Shown: in pieces, positions 62,771 through 64,000 of the stretch | Position numbering within the stretch: the first letter of the stretch is position 1 | Layout: each line of letters begins with the position of its first letter | Assembly (NCBI GenBank): GCA_012103325.1 | Contig: WLWY01000001.1 | Location: 930,001-994,000 of the forward strand | DNA length: 64,000 bases | DNA from: Alphaproteobacteria bacterium | Lineage (GTDB): Bacteria > Pseudomonadota > Alphaproteobacteria > UBA8366 > GCA-2717185 | Direction of reading: 5' to 3' | Position numbers and translations under genes: made by a program | Notes under the pieces: model-generated | What the model was told of the DNA's origin: nothing | Databases searched by the model: none | The model's input: the letters and a program-made list of their open reading frames with translations, nothing else

Positions 62771-62911
62771 ATGATTACGATTGTAGTGGTGGTTATTTGT
62801 TGCGTTGCAGCATTATTGTTGTATCCGCCAAGGGCACCAAAACCGCAAGTACAGCGAATCAACAAATACAGCTATCCACATTGCAACGGGAGAGCGTTCG
62901 CGATTGAATGA
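62771..62911 (+). CDS. possible 46-residue membrane peptide
   Basis: An open frame starting MITIVVVVICCVAALLL, a single hydrophobic helix followed by a Pro/basic tail, whose TGA overlaps the downstream CBS-DUF294 ATG (62908-62911). The overlap and hydrophobic start suggest a real small subunit, but there is no Shine-Dalgarno sequence and the composition is AT-rich. Confidence 0.3.
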   Translation: MITIVVVVICCVAALLLYPPRAPKPQVQRINKYSYPHCNGRAFAIE

Positions 62912-64000
62912 AGATATCGTGCCACGCAGGACGGGCGCCAAGAATGGGCAACGGCCAGACGGCGATATTCACAAGGCGGGTTCGCGACCATATGCGCGTC
63001 GCACCGATCGTGGTGGCCCCGGCAACGCCGGTTCGGGAAGCCGTCGCCTTGATGACCGATGCACGCGCAACAGCAATATTGATCGCGCCGCCGAACGGGC
63101 GCATCGAAGGCATCCTGACAGAGCAGGATATCGTGCGGCGCGTTACCTTCCGCGCCCCGTCGGGAACACAGGTATGCGAGGTCATGTCGCGCCCGGTCAG
63201 GGTCGTCGCCGAAGAGGATTTTCTTTATCACGCCATTGCCCACATGCGGCGGCGGCGATTGCGGCATCTTCCGGTGATCGATGGGTTGGGTGCCGTTACA
63301 GGCATGGTTCATCTTGATGATGCTGTTGCCACGGCGACGGAAAGCCGGCTTGAGCAGATCGATCGGCTGACGCAGGAACAGTCCCTCGATGGTCTGCGTG
63401 AGGTGAAAGCGGCGCAAATCGATCTCGCCGACGAGCTTTTCCGGGAAAACCTGCCCGTGCCCGAAATTCAGTCGGTCCTAACCCACGTCAACAACGATTT
63501 GTATCGGCGCGTCGTCGAGCGGAGTCTGAACGAATTGGCGGCAGCAGGGTGGGGCGAACCACCCGTGCCGTTCTGCGTCATCGTCATGGGGTCCGGCGGG
63601 CGCGGGGAGAGTTATCTGTATCCCGATCAAGATAACGGTTTCATTCTCGACGATTATCCCGACTCTCAGCACACGAAAATCGACAGATTTTTCGTCGAGC
63701 TTGCGACCCGCATGACACGAGACCTCGACACAATCGGAATCCCGCTTTGCAAAGGCCACGTCATGGCGACAAATCCGGTCTGGCGCAAAACGGCCACGCA
63801 GTGGCACGATCAAATCGCCCAGTGGTGCCGCAGGCGCAGCCTTGTCGCTCTGCGCTTTTCCGATATCTTTTTCGACTTTAAATCGGTCTATGGCGAAGTC
63901 GATCTCGCCGCTACGCTGCGCGAGAATATTACCGGGATCGTGAAGGCCAATCCGGCATTCCTGCGCGCCATGTACGACGACGATATCGAACATGGCGTCG
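62908..64000 (+). CDS. CBS-pair and DUF294 nucleotidyltransferase-like protein, 3' end outside window
   Basis: Open to the right edge; 364 codons visible. Two CBS motifs lie at about 26-145 (DHMRVAPIVVAPATPVREAV, GILTEQDIVRRV, EVMSRPVRVV, RHLPVID), followed by a DUF294 nucleotidyltransferase domain with GSGGRGES (228-235) and DQDNGF (240-245). Such proteins are thought to sense adenylates and act on transporters or PII-like circuits. Divergent from the sodium:solute symporter. An ATG at 62944 is an alternative start. Confidence 0.85.
   Translation, partial: MKISCHAGRAPRMGNGQTAIFTRRVRDHMRVAPIVVAPATPVREAVALMTDARATAILIAPPNGRIEGILTEQDIVRRVTFRAPSGTQVCEVMSRPVRVVAEEDFLYHAIAHMRRRRLRHLPVIDGLGAVTGMVHLDDAVATATESRLEQIDRLTQEQSLDGLREVKAAQIDLADELFRENLPVPEIQSVLTHVNNDLYRRVVERSLNELAAAGWGEPPVPFCVIVMGSGGRGESYLYPDQDNGFILDDYPDSQHTKIDRFFVELATRMTRDLDTIGIPLCKGHVMATNPVWRKTATQWHDQIAQWCRRRSLVALRFSDIFFDFKSVYGEVDLAATLRENITGIVKANPAFLRAMYDDDIEHGV

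Overview
The window reads as a chromosomal segment of an alphaproteobacterium, most likely Rhodospirillales-like and possibly marine. The strongest sign is a circularly permuted, two-piece tmRNA gene (about 52264-52541) with a G-U third pair in its acceptor stem and a tag starting ANDNF. Other signs are an adjacent alpha-type sspB, a class GN sortase with its VIT/VWA partner, PetP/PetR-like regulators and a DUF4169 gene. Most genes are GC-rich and tightly packed, often with 4-bp ATGA overlaps. No prophage, insertion sequence or CRISPR array was seen. The exact genus cannot be told from the sequence alone.

Layout. 1-3 kb: a cut hypothetical gene, a LysR regulator, a structured intergenic stretch ending in a strong terminator (candidate small RNA), and an enolase-superfamily gene. 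3.1 kb: a CAT-anticodon tRNA with a good promoter. 3.2-7.9 kb: a four-gene Gld-type ABC exporter operon. 7.9-9.9 kb: DUF1330, an NmrA-like gene and marR, with two copies of one operator. 10-22.8 kb: mostly minus-strand metabolic and regulatory genes (a degenerate GGDEF/EAL protein, msrP, a hydratase, an EF-G paralogue, panE, an aspartate aminotransferase) with a plus-strand amidohydrolase, PhyH and DUF1028 run. 22.8-28 kb: a SUMF1-like protein, a broken O-antigen ligase gene, a CoA-transferase/CoA-lyase pair and a LysR gene. 28-34.6 kb: ribH2, the sortase pair, a DMT transporter, and a Rieske protein divergent from a cysteine-rich SufR-like regulator with paired operators.

34.6-43.4 kb: a housekeeping block with uvrB, a FolM-like SDR gene, an AT-rich gap holding DnaA-box-like sites, then uvrC, pgsA and a molybdenum-cofactor run (mobB, moeA, moaD, moaE). 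43.4-49.5 kb: an iron-containing alcohol dehydrogenase, a membrane protein/TetR pair with a 22-bp perfect inverted-repeat operator, ilvE, and a MarR-response regulator-histidine kinase run. 49.5-57 kb: a pentapeptide-repeat protein, folA-thyA, ssrA-sspB, class I fumarase, and a CheW protein fused to a truncated haemoglobin. 57-64 kb: an FAD amine oxidase-like gene, small membrane and TPR proteins, dispersed palindromic repeats, a sodium:solute symporter, and a CBS-DUF294 signalling protein that runs off the right edge.

The most unusual single item is the CheW-globin fusion at 54988-56121. It joins a chemotaxis coupling domain, a charged linker, and a group 1 truncated haemoglobin that keeps the proximal histidine and the C-terminal histidine known to bind haem covalently in cyanobacterial GlbN. 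It looks like a cytoplasmic gas or redox sensor wired directly to a chemotaxis array. The second is the Rieske protein with a large unrecognised helical domain, facing a probable Fe-S regulator across two matching operators.
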